Shown one piece after another: positions 1-5,759 of a stretch of 8,028 bases of DNA. Numbering within the stretch: the first letter of the stretch is position 1; the number at the start of each line of letters is the position of its first letter. This DNA is from Pseudomonadota bacterium (lineage in GTDB: Bacteria; Pseudomonadota; Gammaproteobacteria; Burkholderiales; Burkholderiaceae), in NCBI GenBank assembly GCA_029777935.1, contig JAKORH010000358.1:1-8028 (forward strand). The letters are read 5' to 3'. The notes under the pieces were generated by a model, which was given only the letters and a program-made list of their open reading frames with translations, did not search any database and was not told where the DNA came from. The position numbers and the translations under genes are program-made.

Positions 1-75
1 CGCGGCCAGGTCGACAAGGGCAAGGTCGCGAACTGGCAGGTGACGATCAAGGTCGGCTTCACGCTGGAAGACTGA
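1..75 (+). CDS. Dodecin, C-terminal end (partial)
   Basis: The reading frame open at base 1 runs to TGA at 73-75 and gives 24 residues. They contain the segments KGKVANWQVTIKVGF and TLED, which match the last beta-strand of dodecins: a lysine/glycine turn, V-x-x-W/F-Q-V-T-(I/L)-K-(V/I)-G-F, then a short acidic end. Dodecins are small proteins of about 65-75 residues that form hollow dodecamers binding flavin in the cytosol, so roughly two thirds of the gene lies outside the window. Family assignment rests on this short segment only, but the pattern is distinctive. The gene probably ends its own transcription unit, since a C/T-G/A hairpin follows directly. Confidence 0.75.
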   Translation, partial: RGQVDKGKVANWQVTIKVGFTLED

Positions 76-90
76 GATGAAGCGGGACCC

Positions 91-130
91 ATCCCCTCCC
101 CTTCCCCCTCCCCTTGAAGGGGAGGAGAAG
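91..130. repeat. C/T-rich to G/A-rich hairpin repeat, copy A (degenerate)
   Basis: A pyrimidine run (91-115) flips to a purine run (117-130). CCTCCCCT at 107-114 pairs with AGGGGAGG at 118-125 around a TGA loop. No T-run follows, so it is not a classical intrinsic terminator. It resembles three better copies at 3171-3204, 5672-5708 and 6780-6815 but lacks their flanking CCCTCACCC/GGGTGAGGG block, so membership in the family is less sure. It sits between the dodecin stop and the next gene. Confidence 0.5.
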
Positions 131-156
131 TGGACAGCGCTACGCGGAGGTCGTGA

Positions 157-858
157 ATGACGCTCGCCCGCGAAGCCATCGAAACGCTGCGGCACGTCTC
201 GACCGCGACGCTAACCACGGTGCTGCTGAAGAAGGGCCTGCGCAACGTGTGGCTGCGGGGCCCGAAGCCGCTGCGGTCGGATCAGCCGCGGCTGGTCGGC
301 CGCGCGTTCACGCTGCGCTTCATTCCGGCGCGCGAAGATCTGGCCACGCCGGAATCGTGGGGCAAGCCGATCTCCACGCGCGGCGCGATCGAAGCGATGC
401 CGCCAGGCTGCATTGCGGTGGCCGACGCGATGGGCGTGACCGATGCAGGCATCTTCGGCGACATCCTGTGCGCGCGCATGAAGAAGCGCGGCGTCGCCGC
501 GTTGGTTACCGACGGCGCGCTGCGCGACGTTGCAGGTGTGCTCGCGACCGGGCTGCCGGTGTGGAGCCGCGGCATCGCGGCGCCGCCATCGGTTGCCGGG
601 CTCACGTTCGTCAACTGGCAGGAACCGATCGCCTGCGGCGGCGTGGCGCTGTTTCCCGACGACGTGATCGTCGCCGACGACGACGGCGCGGTCGTGATTC
701 CGGCCGCGCTGCTCGATCACGTGCTCGAAGTCGCGCCCGAACAGGAGCGGCTCGAGGCGTGGATCATGCAGGAAGTCGAGCGCGGCGCGGCGCTGCCGGG
801 ACTGTATCCGCCGAACGACGAGAACAAGGCGCGGTACGAAACGTCGAAGAAGAGCTGA
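157..858 (+). CDS. RraA-like protein (HMG/CHA aldolase or oxaloacetate decarboxylase type)
   Basis: A 233-residue protein of the RraA/demethylmenaquinone-methyltransferase-like fold. The family signature is clear: G98-I-F-G-D102, then V-T-D-G-A-L-R123-D124. In class II HMG/CHA aldolases the Arg-Asp pair binds substrate and the divalent metal, so an active pyruvate-aldolase or oxaloacetate-decarboxylase site is plausible. True RraA inhibitors of RNase E share the fold, and length and sequence favour a metabolic enzyme here. The C-terminal 30 or so residues are an extension rich in charged residues, as in many RraA-like proteins near catabolic genes. The start at 157 is supported by GGAGG at 146-150, 6 bases upstream. 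The gene converges on the catabolic operon, and its product, pyruvate or oxaloacetate, would suit that neighbourhood. The exact substrate cannot be read from sequence. Confidence 0.85.
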   Translation: MTLAREAIETLRHVSTATLTTVLLKKGLRNVWLRGPKPLRSDQPRLVGRAFTLRFIPAREDLATPESWGKPISTRGAIEAMPPGCIAVADAMGVTDAGIFGDILCARMKKRGVAALVTDGALRDVAGVLATGLPVWSRGIAAPPSVAGLTFVNWQEPIACGGVALFPDDVIVADDDGAVVIPAALLDHVLEVAPEQERLEAWIMQEVERGAALPGLYPPNDENKARYETSKKS

Positions 859-862
859 CGCG

Positions 863-1240
863 CTACGCGTGCTCCGAGATCTCGATCAGGTTCAGGTCCG
901 GATCGCGCACATAGACCGAACGCAGCCTGCGCGTGGCGCCGGTGCGCTCGACCGGGCCTTCGATGATCGGCCAGTTGCATTGCGCGAGCCGTGCGATCAC
1001 CTGGTCGAGCGGCCGGTCGGCGACGAAGCACAGGTCGAGTGCGCCCGGCACCGGCAGATGGGCCTTCGGCTCGAACTCGCGGCCGCGTTCATGCAGGTTG
1101 ATCTTCTGGCTGCCGAAGCGCAGCGCCAGGCGGCCGCCGGCGAAGGTTTCGAGCGTCATGCCGAGCACGCGCGTGTAGAAGTCGATGCAGGCGGCGCGGT
1201 CGATCGTCGTCAGCACGATGTGGTCGAGGTGGTCGATCAT
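863..1240 (-). CDS. VOC-family (glyoxalase/dioxygenase fold) protein
   Basis: A 125-residue protein with the two beta-alpha-beta-beta-beta modules of the vicinal oxygen chelate superfamily. The N-terminal module starts MIDHLDHIVL and contains FYTRVLGM; the C-terminal module ends YVRDPDLNLIEIS. Likely metal ligands are H7, H50 (in NLHE) and E120 (in NLIE), the usual spacing for single-domain VOC proteins. Substrate cannot be predicted: members are glyoxalases, epimerases, dioxygenases or resistance proteins. Its ATG overlaps the stop of the upstream CitE-like gene in an ATGA arrangement (1237-1240), so the two are translationally coupled and this is the last gene of the operon. Its stop lies 4 bases from the stop of the convergent RraA-like gene, with a small ACGCG-CTA-CGCGT dyad at 858-870 over the junction. 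Confidence 0.85.
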   Translation of the reverse strand: MIDHLDHIVLTTIDRAACIDFYTRVLGMTLETFAGGRLALRFGSQKINLHERGREFEPKAHLPVPGALDLCFVADRPLDQVIARLAQCNWPIIEGPVERTGATRRLRSVYVRDPDLNLIEISEHA

Positions 1241-2043
1241 TTCGGCTCATCCATTTCGCGCAGGATTGCCTCCGCGCGCAGGATCACCGGGCGGTCGACC
1301 ATCGTGCCGCCGACCGCGACCGCCGCGCCGCCTGCCTGCGCGGCCGCCTGCAGCACCCGCCGCGCCCACGCGATCTCTTCCGGCGCCGGCGCAAACGCAG
1401 CGTTGACGACCGCGACCTGCTTCGGGTGAATGCACAGCTTCGCGCCGAAGCCGAGCCGCCGAGCGCGCCGCGCTTCGTCCTCGAGCCGCTGCGCATCGTC
1501 GATCGCGGTGCAAACGCCGTCGACCGGCGCGTCGATGCCCGCCAGCCGCGACTCCAGCACGAGCTGCGAGCGGAAGAGCATCAGTTCGTCGCCGTCGCCG
1601 CGGATTCCCAGGTCGTGCTGGAAGTCGATCGAGCCGAACACGAGCCGCGCCACACCGCCCGTCCGCGCGATCGCGCGCACGCCGTCGAAGCCTCGCGCCG
1701 TCTCGATCAGCGGCAACAGCGCACGTCCGGGCGCGGCGCGCGCTACGCGCGCGAGATCCTCGACGCGCTCGGCCTTCGGCAGCATGACGCCGATCACGGC
1801 CGGCGCCGCGACGAGCGCGAGGTCGGCGTCGAACCATTCGGTGTCGGCGCCGTTGATGCGCACGATTACGCTCGCGTTCGCCGTATGCAGCCAAGCAGCG
1901 AGCTGCGCGCGCGCATCGTCCTTGGCGTCCGGCGCGACCGCGTCCTCGAGATCGACGATCACCGCGCCGGCGCCGCTGGCGAGCGCCTTCGCGAAGCGAT
2001 CGGGGCGGTCGGCTGGAACAAACAGATAAGAGCGGCAGAACAT
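1237..2043 (-). CDS. CitE/HpcH-HpaI family CoA-ester lyase (citramalyl- or malyl-CoA lyase type)
   Basis: A 268-residue TIM-barrel protein with the full set of CitE-like motifs: LFVPADRPDRFAKA at residues 7-20, VDLEDAVAP at 30-38, VRIN at 61-64, LPKAE at 88-92, LPLIET at 110-115, FGSIDF at 136-141, GVCTAIDD at 176-183 and KLCIHPKQV at 202-210. R62 is the usual substrate-carboxylate contact, and E114 and D140 are the Mg2+ ligands. The family cleaves citramalyl-, malyl- or hydroxymethylglutaryl-type CoA esters to pyruvate or glyoxylate plus an acyl-CoA in the cytosol. With a CoA-transferase and a hydratase in the same operon, (S)-citramalyl-CoA lyase is the most likely role, but this is inference. 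The ribosome binding site before 2043 is weak (GAGC), and a 104-base gap with an inverted repeat separates it from dctP. Confidence 0.92.
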   Translation of the reverse strand: MFCRSYLFVPADRPDRFAKALASGAGAVIVDLEDAVAPDAKDDARAQLAAWLHTANASVIVRINGADTEWFDADLALVAAPAVIGVMLPKAERVEDLARVARAAPGRALLPLIETARGFDGVRAIARTGGVARLVFGSIDFQHDLGIRGDGDELMLFRSQLVLESRLAGIDAPVDGVCTAIDDAQRLEDEARRARRLGFGAKLCIHPKQVAVVNAAFAPAPEEIAWARRVLQAAAQAGGAAVAVGGTMVDRPVILRAEAILREMDEPK

Positions 2044-2069
2044 GATTTCAGCTCGGCAACGTGTCGCGC

Positions 2070-2135
2070 GTCATTCCCGCGCAAGCGGGCATCCAGAGGG
2101 CCGCGCCACTGGATTCCCACTTGCGCGGGAATGAC
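2070..2135. repeat. Inverted pair of GTCATTCCCGCG-type dispersed repeats
   Basis: The 27-base arm at 2070-2096 begins GTCATTCCCGCGCAAG and ends ATCCAG. It is matched in inverted orientation by 2109-2135 with 25 of 27 bases complementary and a 12-base loop. Each arm also holds a small internal CCCGC/GCGGG-type dyad. Short repeats with the core ATTCCCGCG..AAGCGGG are known in Neisseria (dRS3-like) and many other proteobacteria, and this looks like the same broad class. The pair lies between dctP and the CitE-like gene on the operon transcript, where it would form a long hairpin just after the dctP stop. Confidence 0.85.
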
Positions 2136-2147
2136 ACGACCGCGCGC

Positions 2148-3143
2148 TCACTTGTACCCCGCTGCCGCTGCTTCCTTCTGGATCGAGACGATCAGATCCT
2201 TGCCGACGCGGCTCTCCATCTCCTTGTACACCGGCTGCATCGCCTTGCGCCACGCGGTCTTCTGCGCGTCGGTGAGCGTGATGATCTCGGTCTTGCCCGC
2301 CGCCTTGATCGCCGCCAGCGCCTGCTCGTTCTCCTGCCGCGCGATCGCGTTCGCGTAACGGGTGGCATCGCGCATCGCGCCTTCCAGGATCGTGCGGACA
2401 TCGGGCGGCAGGCCGTCCCAGAACTTCGCGTTGGTGATCACGGCATATCCGATGTAGCCGTGGTCGGACACCGTCAGGTACTTCTGCACCTCGTGCATCT
2501 TCTGCGTATAGACGTTCGACGGCGTGTTCTCGGTGCCGTCGACCACGCCGGTCTGCAGGGCCTGATACACCTCCGAGAACGCCATCACCTGAGGAATCGC
2601 TCCGAGCGCGCGGAACTGCGCGTCGAGCACCTTGGACGACTGGATGCGGAATTTCAGCCCCTTGAAGTCCTCCGGCATCCGCAGCGGCTTGTTGGCGGTC
2701 ATCACCTTGAAGCCGTTGTCCCAGTACGCGAGCCCCTTGATGCCCTTGCTCTCCAGCTTCTTGAACAGCAGCGCGCCGACCGGTCCCTCGGTCACGTGCG
2801 CGAGCACATTGCGGTCGGGAAAGATGAACGGCAGATCGAACGCCTCGTACTCCCTGACACCGAGCGGGCCGAACTTCGACACCGACGGCGCCAGGACCTG
2901 CACGGTGCCGAGCTGCAGCGCCTCGATCTCCTCGTTGTCCTTGTACAGCGTCGAGTTCGGATAGACCTCGATCTTCACGCGGCCGTTCGTTCGCTGCTCG
3001 GCGAGTTCCTTGAAGCGCAGCGCACCCTTGCCCTTCGGCGTGTCGTTCGCGACCACGTGGCTGAACTTGATCACGATCGGCGCCTGCGCGGCCGCGAGCG
3101 GCGCGATGCAGGCCAGGGCAAGCAGGGCAATCCATCGTTTCAT
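2148..3143 (-). CDS. TRAP transporter solute-binding protein, DctP family
   Basis: A 331-residue periplasmic binding protein. Residues 1-21 form a Sec signal peptide: MKR, a hydrophobic stretch, then AAAQA with cleavage after A19 or A21. The mature start (IKFSHVV, then DTPKGKGALRFKEL) is typical of DctP. R166 in GLKFRIQ is the conserved arginine that usually clamps the substrate carboxylate. The segment VVDGTENTPSN at 200-210 and the motif WDNGFKVMTANKP at 141-153 are also family hallmarks. Start 3143 is fixed by AGGAG (CTCCT at 3151-3155 on the plus strand), 7 bases upstream; the same frame stays open further upstream only as a shadow. No dctQ or dctM membrane genes are in the window, so the permease must lie elsewhere. 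The ligand is probably the organic acid handled by the surrounding CoA-pathway genes. Confidence 0.93.
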   Translation of the reverse strand: MKRWIALLALACIAPLAAAQAPIVIKFSHVVANDTPKGKGALRFKELAEQRTNGRVKIEVYPNSTLYKDNEEIEALQLGTVQVLAPSVSKFGPLGVREYEAFDLPFIFPDRNVLAHVTEGPVGALLFKKLESKGIKGLAYWDNGFKVMTANKPLRMPEDFKGLKFRIQSSKVLDAQFRALGAIPQVMAFSEVYQALQTGVVDGTENTPSNVYTQKMHEVQKYLTVSDHGYIGYAVITNAKFWDGLPPDVRTILEGAMRDATRYANAIARQENEQALAAIKAAGKTEIITLTDAQKTAWRKAMQPVYKEMESRVGKDLIVSIQKEAAAAGYK

Positions 3144-3170
3144 TTCCTGTCTCCTCTCATTGGCTCCTCT

Positions 3171-3204
3171 TCCCTCTCCCTCAGGGAGAGGGACCGAAGG
3201 TGAG
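3171..3204. repeat. C/T-G/A hairpin repeat, copy B
   Basis: TCCCTCTCCC at 3171-3180 and GGGAGAGGGA at 3184-3193 form a perfect 10-bp stem with a TCA loop, followed by CCGAAGGTGAG at 3194-3204. This has the same plan and orientation as copy D (6780-6815) and is inverted relative to copy C. It lies between the CoA-transferase stop (3224) and the dctP ribosome binding site (3151-3155), so it would fold in the operon transcript 16 bases upstream of that site. No T-run follows on either strand, which argues against intrinsic termination. Confidence 0.8.
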
Positions 3205-3223
3205 CGCCGTGCACCGCAAATCA

Positions 3224-4417
3224 TCAGATCGCCCCTTCCCTGCGGAACCGTTCGATCTCGCCTTCGGCGTAGCCGAGCTCCTTCAGGATCGCCGCCGAAT
3301 GCTGTCCGAGCGCCGGCACCGCGTCCATCCGCGGCGAGAAGTCCTCCGGCATTCCCGGCGGCACCAGCGCCGGCACCGGACCCGCGGGCGTTTCGACCTT
3401 GGTCCAGCGGCCGCGCGCCTTCAGTTGCGGATGTTCCCATACTGCCGCGAGCGAATTGACCTGCGCATTGGCGATCTGCGCCGCGTCGAGCCGCGCAACG
3501 AGCTGCTCTGCTTTCAGGTCCGCAAAAGCGCCGACGATCAGCGCGTGCAGATCCTTGCGCGCCGCCACGCGCAGCGCGTTCGATGCGTAGCGCGGATCGG
3601 TCGCGAGCTCCGGTCGCAGCAGGACCTTGCTGCAGAACTCGACCCACTCGCGCTCGTTCTGCAACCCCAGCATCACGGTCTTCCCGTCGCCGGTGGCAAA
3701 CGGTCCGTACGGATAGATTGTCGCGTGCGCGGCACCCGTACGCGGTGGCGGCGACGCGCCCTCGAAAGCGTAGTACAGCGGATAGCTCATCCACTCGACC
3801 ATGCTTTCCAGCATCGATACGTCGATGCGCACGCCGCGCCCCGTCCTGGCGCGTTGGATCAGCGCCGCGAGGATGTTGGTGTAGCCGTACATGCCGGCGG
3901 CGATATCGGCGATCGAGCAGCCTGCCTTGGCCGGCTCCTCCGGCGTGCCGGTGATCGACAGAAAGCCGGATTCGCTCTGGATCAAGAGGTCGTACGCCTT
4001 CTTGTCGCGATACGGGCCGGGTCGCTCGCCGTCGTCACCATAACCGGATATGTCGCACACAATGAGCTTCGGGAACCTCGGGTGCAGCGCCTCGAACGAC
4101 AGCCCGAGCCGCGCCGCCGCGCCGGGCGCGAGGTTCTGCACCAGCACGTCGGCGCGCGCGAGCAACCGGCCGAGGATCTCCGGCGTCCGGTCGTGCTTCA
4201 GGTCGAGCGCCAGGCTTTCCTTCGAGCGATTGGTCCACACGAAGTGCGACGCCTGCCCGCGCACGCGCGCGTCGTACGCGCGCGCGAAGTCGCCTATTCG
4301 GGGTCGCTCGACCTTGATCACGCGCGCGCCGAGGTCGGCGAGCTGCCGCGTGCAGAACGGCGCAGCGATCGCGTGCTCGAGCGAGACGACGGTGACGCCT
4401 TCGAGCGGGCGGCTCAT
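3224..4417 (-). CDS. Type III (CaiB/BaiF) acyl-CoA transferase
   Basis: A 397-residue family III CoA-transferase. The N-terminal Rossmann-like part has PLEGVTVVSLEHAIAAPFC (residues 4-22), GARVIKVERPRIGDFAR (30-46) and KESLALDLK (66-74). The predicted catalytic aspartate, which forms the aspartyl-CoA anhydride, is D143 in KKAYDLLIQSESG. GFLSITG and DIAAGMYG follow as usual. These enzymes move CoA from a donor such as succinyl-CoA to a carboxylic acid in the cytosol. Next to a MaoC hydratase and a CitE-like lyase, the acceptor may be mesaconate, itaconate or citramalate, which is an inference from context. The start overlaps by one base with the stop of the upstream acyl-CoA dehydrogenase remnant (TGATG at 4415-4419), a translational-coupling arrangement. 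Length is normal and no key residue is missing. Confidence 0.93.
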   Translation of the reverse strand: MSRPLEGVTVVSLEHAIAAPFCTRQLADLGARVIKVERPRIGDFARAYDARVRGQASHFVWTNRSKESLALDLKHDRTPEILGRLLARADVLVQNLAPGAAARLGLSFEALHPRFPKLIVCDISGYGDDGERPGPYRDKKAYDLLIQSESGFLSITGTPEEPAKAGCSIADIAAGMYGYTNILAALIQRARTGRGVRIDVSMLESMVEWMSYPLYYAFEGASPPPRTGAAHATIYPYGPFATGDGKTVMLGLQNEREWVEFCSKVLLRPELATDPRYASNALRVAARKDLHALIVGAFADLKAEQLVARLDAAQIANAQVNSLAAVWEHPQLKARGRWTKVETPAGPVPALVPPGMPEDFSPRMDAVPALGQHSAAILKELGYAEGEIERFRREGAI

Positions 4418-4692
4418 CAGAAGCTCCGCCGCAGCGCGGGCACGTGCTCGGCGATGTACGACAGCACCAGGTTGGTCGAGATCGGCGCCGCCTGATACAA
4501 GCTCGTCTCGCGGAACCTGCGCTCGACGTCATACTCAGCGGCGATCAGCGTGCGCTCGGCATTCAGCCTGTCGAGGATGTACTTGAATCCCTGCCCTTCC
4601 GCGCCGATCAGGTTCTCCGCCGGGATCTCGGGGTTCTCGAACGACCGCTCATTGTCGCGGACATCCTCGTGCTTGCAGGTCGCTCTCCGCAT
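4417..4692 (-). pseudogene. Acyl-CoA dehydrogenase remnant with N-terminal loss and large internal deletion
   Basis: A 91-codon open frame made of two separated parts of a normal acyl-CoA dehydrogenase of about 380-400 residues. Residues 19-51 (NPEIPAENLIGAEGQGFKYI, then LDRLNAERTLIAAE) match the middle-domain segment that lies after the second beta-sheet region. Residues 50-91 (AAEYDVERRFRETSLYQ to the end ...RRSF) match the extreme C-terminus. The roughly 100-130 residues normally between them, including flavin contacts and the catalytic region, are absent, as is nearly all of the N-terminal half. The first 18 residues show only a weak ATC match to the family. The frame remains open and still ends in the TGATG coupling to the CoA-transferase start, and it begins 3 bases after the MaoC stop. 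It cannot be an active dehydrogenase. The open frame may survive because it carries ribosomes to the next gene. Confidence 0.85.
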
Positions 4693-4695
4693 GCG

Positions 4696-5544
4696 TCATC
4701 CCAGTTCGGCGGTGGCGTCCATCGCGAGCCAGCCCTCGTGGTCGCGCGCCCACAGCGCGAGCGTGTCGTTCTGCCGCCGTCCGCACACTGCGAACGGATG
4801 GATGTCGAACAGCGGCCGCACGGCCTTGAACGCGAAGCGGCGGATCCGCGCCTGCCGCAGGTTGCGCCGGACGAGATCGACCAGCAGCGTGGCGATCAGC
4901 GGGCCGTGCACGATCAGCCCCGGATAGCCTTCGACGCCGGTCACGTAAGTGCGGTCGTAATGGATGCGATGGCCGTTGAAGGTCAGCGCTGAATAGCGAA
5001 ACAGCAGCACGGGGTCGGGCGCGATGTCGCGTGCGAAGTCCGATTGCGCCGGCGCGGGCTGCGGCGCGGGAGCGGGCGCGCCAGGCTGCGGGTTGTCGCG
5101 GTAGACGATGTCGTGCTCCTCCGTCAGCGCCACGCCGCGCGCGGTCGCGATCTCGTGTTGCACGCACACGAACACCAGCGTGCCGCTGCGGCCCGACTTG
5201 ATCGTCACGTCGGCGATCTTCGACGTGCGCGTGATCGCGTCGCCCACCCGCAGCGGCTCGTGGAAGGCGAGCCGCCCGCCGGCCCACATGCGGCGCGGCA
5301 GCGGCACCGGCGGCAGAAAGCCGCCGCGCTTCGGATGTCCGTCGGGTCCGAGCTCGCTGTGCTTCGCGACGGGCAGGAAATACAGCCAGTGCGCGAGCGG
5401 TGGCACTTCGGTACCTTGCGCCGGCGACGGGTCGTCGCGGTCGAGTGTGGCCGACAGCGCCGCGAGCGGCGCCACCGTCACGACATCGGTCCGCTGCTCG
5501 GTGCGCCCGATCCAGTTCCGCAATCGATCCAGTTCCGCCGTCAT
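4696..5544 (-). CDS. MaoC/FAS1-like double hot-dog enoyl-CoA hydratase (mesaconyl/itaconyl-CoA hydratase type)
   Basis: A 282-residue protein made of two hot-dog halves joined by an Ala/Pro-rich linker at residues 152-166. The N-terminal half resembles the FAS1-like dehydratase domain (WLYFLP at 53-58, LPRRMWAGGRLAFHEPLRVGD split over 82-102). The C-terminal half has the hydratase motif RYSALTFNGHRIHYDRTY at 183-200 followed by YPGLIVHGPL at 207-216, with H195 and D197 in the expected catalytic region. Such proteins hydrate C5 enoyl-CoAs such as mesaconyl-CoA or itaconyl-CoA to citramalyl-CoA, or act as other HTD2-like hydratases; the exact substrate is inferred. Start 5544 is chosen because GGAGG (CCTCC at 5552-5556) lies 7 bases upstream. 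An ATG 66 bases further upstream lacks such a site. It is the first gene of the leftward operon. Confidence 0.9.
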   Translation of the reverse strand: MTAELDRLRNWIGRTEQRTDVVTVAPLAALSATLDRDDPSPAQGTEVPPLAHWLYFLPVAKHSELGPDGHPKRGGFLPPVPLPRRMWAGGRLAFHEPLRVGDAITRTSKIADVTIKSGRSGTLVFVCVQHEIATARGVALTEEHDIVYRDNPQPGAPAPAPQPAPAQSDFARDIAPDPVLLFRYSALTFNGHRIHYDRTYVTGVEGYPGLIVHGPLIATLLVDLVRRNLRQARIRRFAFKAVRPLFDIHPFAVCGRRQNDTLALWARDHEGWLAMDATAELG

Positions 5545-5650
5545 CTCGTGCCCTCCGCCAGGGCGAAAGCTTGCACTGTCCGCGCGCAAACGACAATTCG
5601 AGCCACCCACCTTACGCGCATTCCGCGCGATGATTCCGGTCTCGTGCGAG

Positions 5651-5670
5651 GACGGCGATGCATCGCCGTC
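5651..5670. promoter_or_regulatory. Perfect 20-bp palindrome, candidate operator
   Basis: GACGGCGATG followed directly by CATCGCCGTC is fully self-complementary with no spacer. It is centred in the divergent intergenic region, about 107 bases before the leftward start codon and about 90 before the rightward one. Such symmetry is typical of a site for a dimeric repressor or activator, but no regulator gene is in the window and the half-site is not one I recognise. It also abuts repeat copy C, so it could be part of that repeat instead. Confidence 0.45.
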
Positions 5671-5671
5671 T

Positions 5672-5708
5672 CCCTCACCCCTTCCCCTCTCCCGACGGGA
5701 GAGGGAAG
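5672..5708. repeat. C/T-G/A hairpin repeat, copy C
   Basis: CCCTCACCCC at 5672-5681 leads into a stem: CCCTCTCCC (5685-5693) pairs with GGGAGAGGG (5697-5705) around GAC, with one bulged C and three more pairs (CTT 5681-5683 with AAG 5706-5708). Copy D downstream of the next gene has the same units in inverted order, so the oxidoreductase gene is bracketed by inverted copies. Confidence 0.75.
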
Positions 5709-5759
5709 TTCTTTGGACCGCGCGCGACTGATATCGCGCGCGATCGACTGGAGCACGCC

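Larger units (their letters stand above)
5545..5759. promoter_or_regulatory. Divergent intergenic control region
   Basis: These 215 bases separate the start of the leftward catabolic operon from the rightward oxidoreductase gene, so promoters in both directions are expected here. I see no convincing sigma-70 hexamer pair on either strand. The region holds the maoC ribosome binding site (5552-5556), a perfect 20-bp palindrome (5651-5670), repeat copy C (5672-5708) and a perfect 12-bp palindrome ATCGCGCGCGAT (5733-5744) just before the GGAG (5750-5753) of the oxidoreductase gene. Confidence 0.55.

Noticed and set aside
3144..3794. Upstream extension of the dctP frame to 3794.
   Set aside because: It overlaps the CoA-transferase and precedes a clear signal peptide with a good ribosome binding site at 3151-3155.
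2061..4495. Long plus-strand open frames opposite dctP and the CoA-transferase (2061-3203 and 3200-4495).
   Set aside because: Arginine/leucine/histidine-rich translations with no domain, a side effect of high GC content opposite real genes that carry full family motifs on the minus strand.
4417..4692. A genuine small protein in place of the acyl-CoA dehydrogenase remnant.
   Set aside because: Both halves align to distant parts of one known family with the catalytic middle absent, which fits decay better than a new small gene, though a role in translational coupling remains open.
5545..5610. Earlier start of the MaoC gene at 5610.
   Set aside because: The extra 22 residues have no family match, and the GGAGG site supports 5544.
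5658..5759. Earlier start of the oxidoreductase at 5658.
   Set aside because: It starts within the palindrome and translates the hairpin repeat; the GGAG before 5760 and family length fit the later start.
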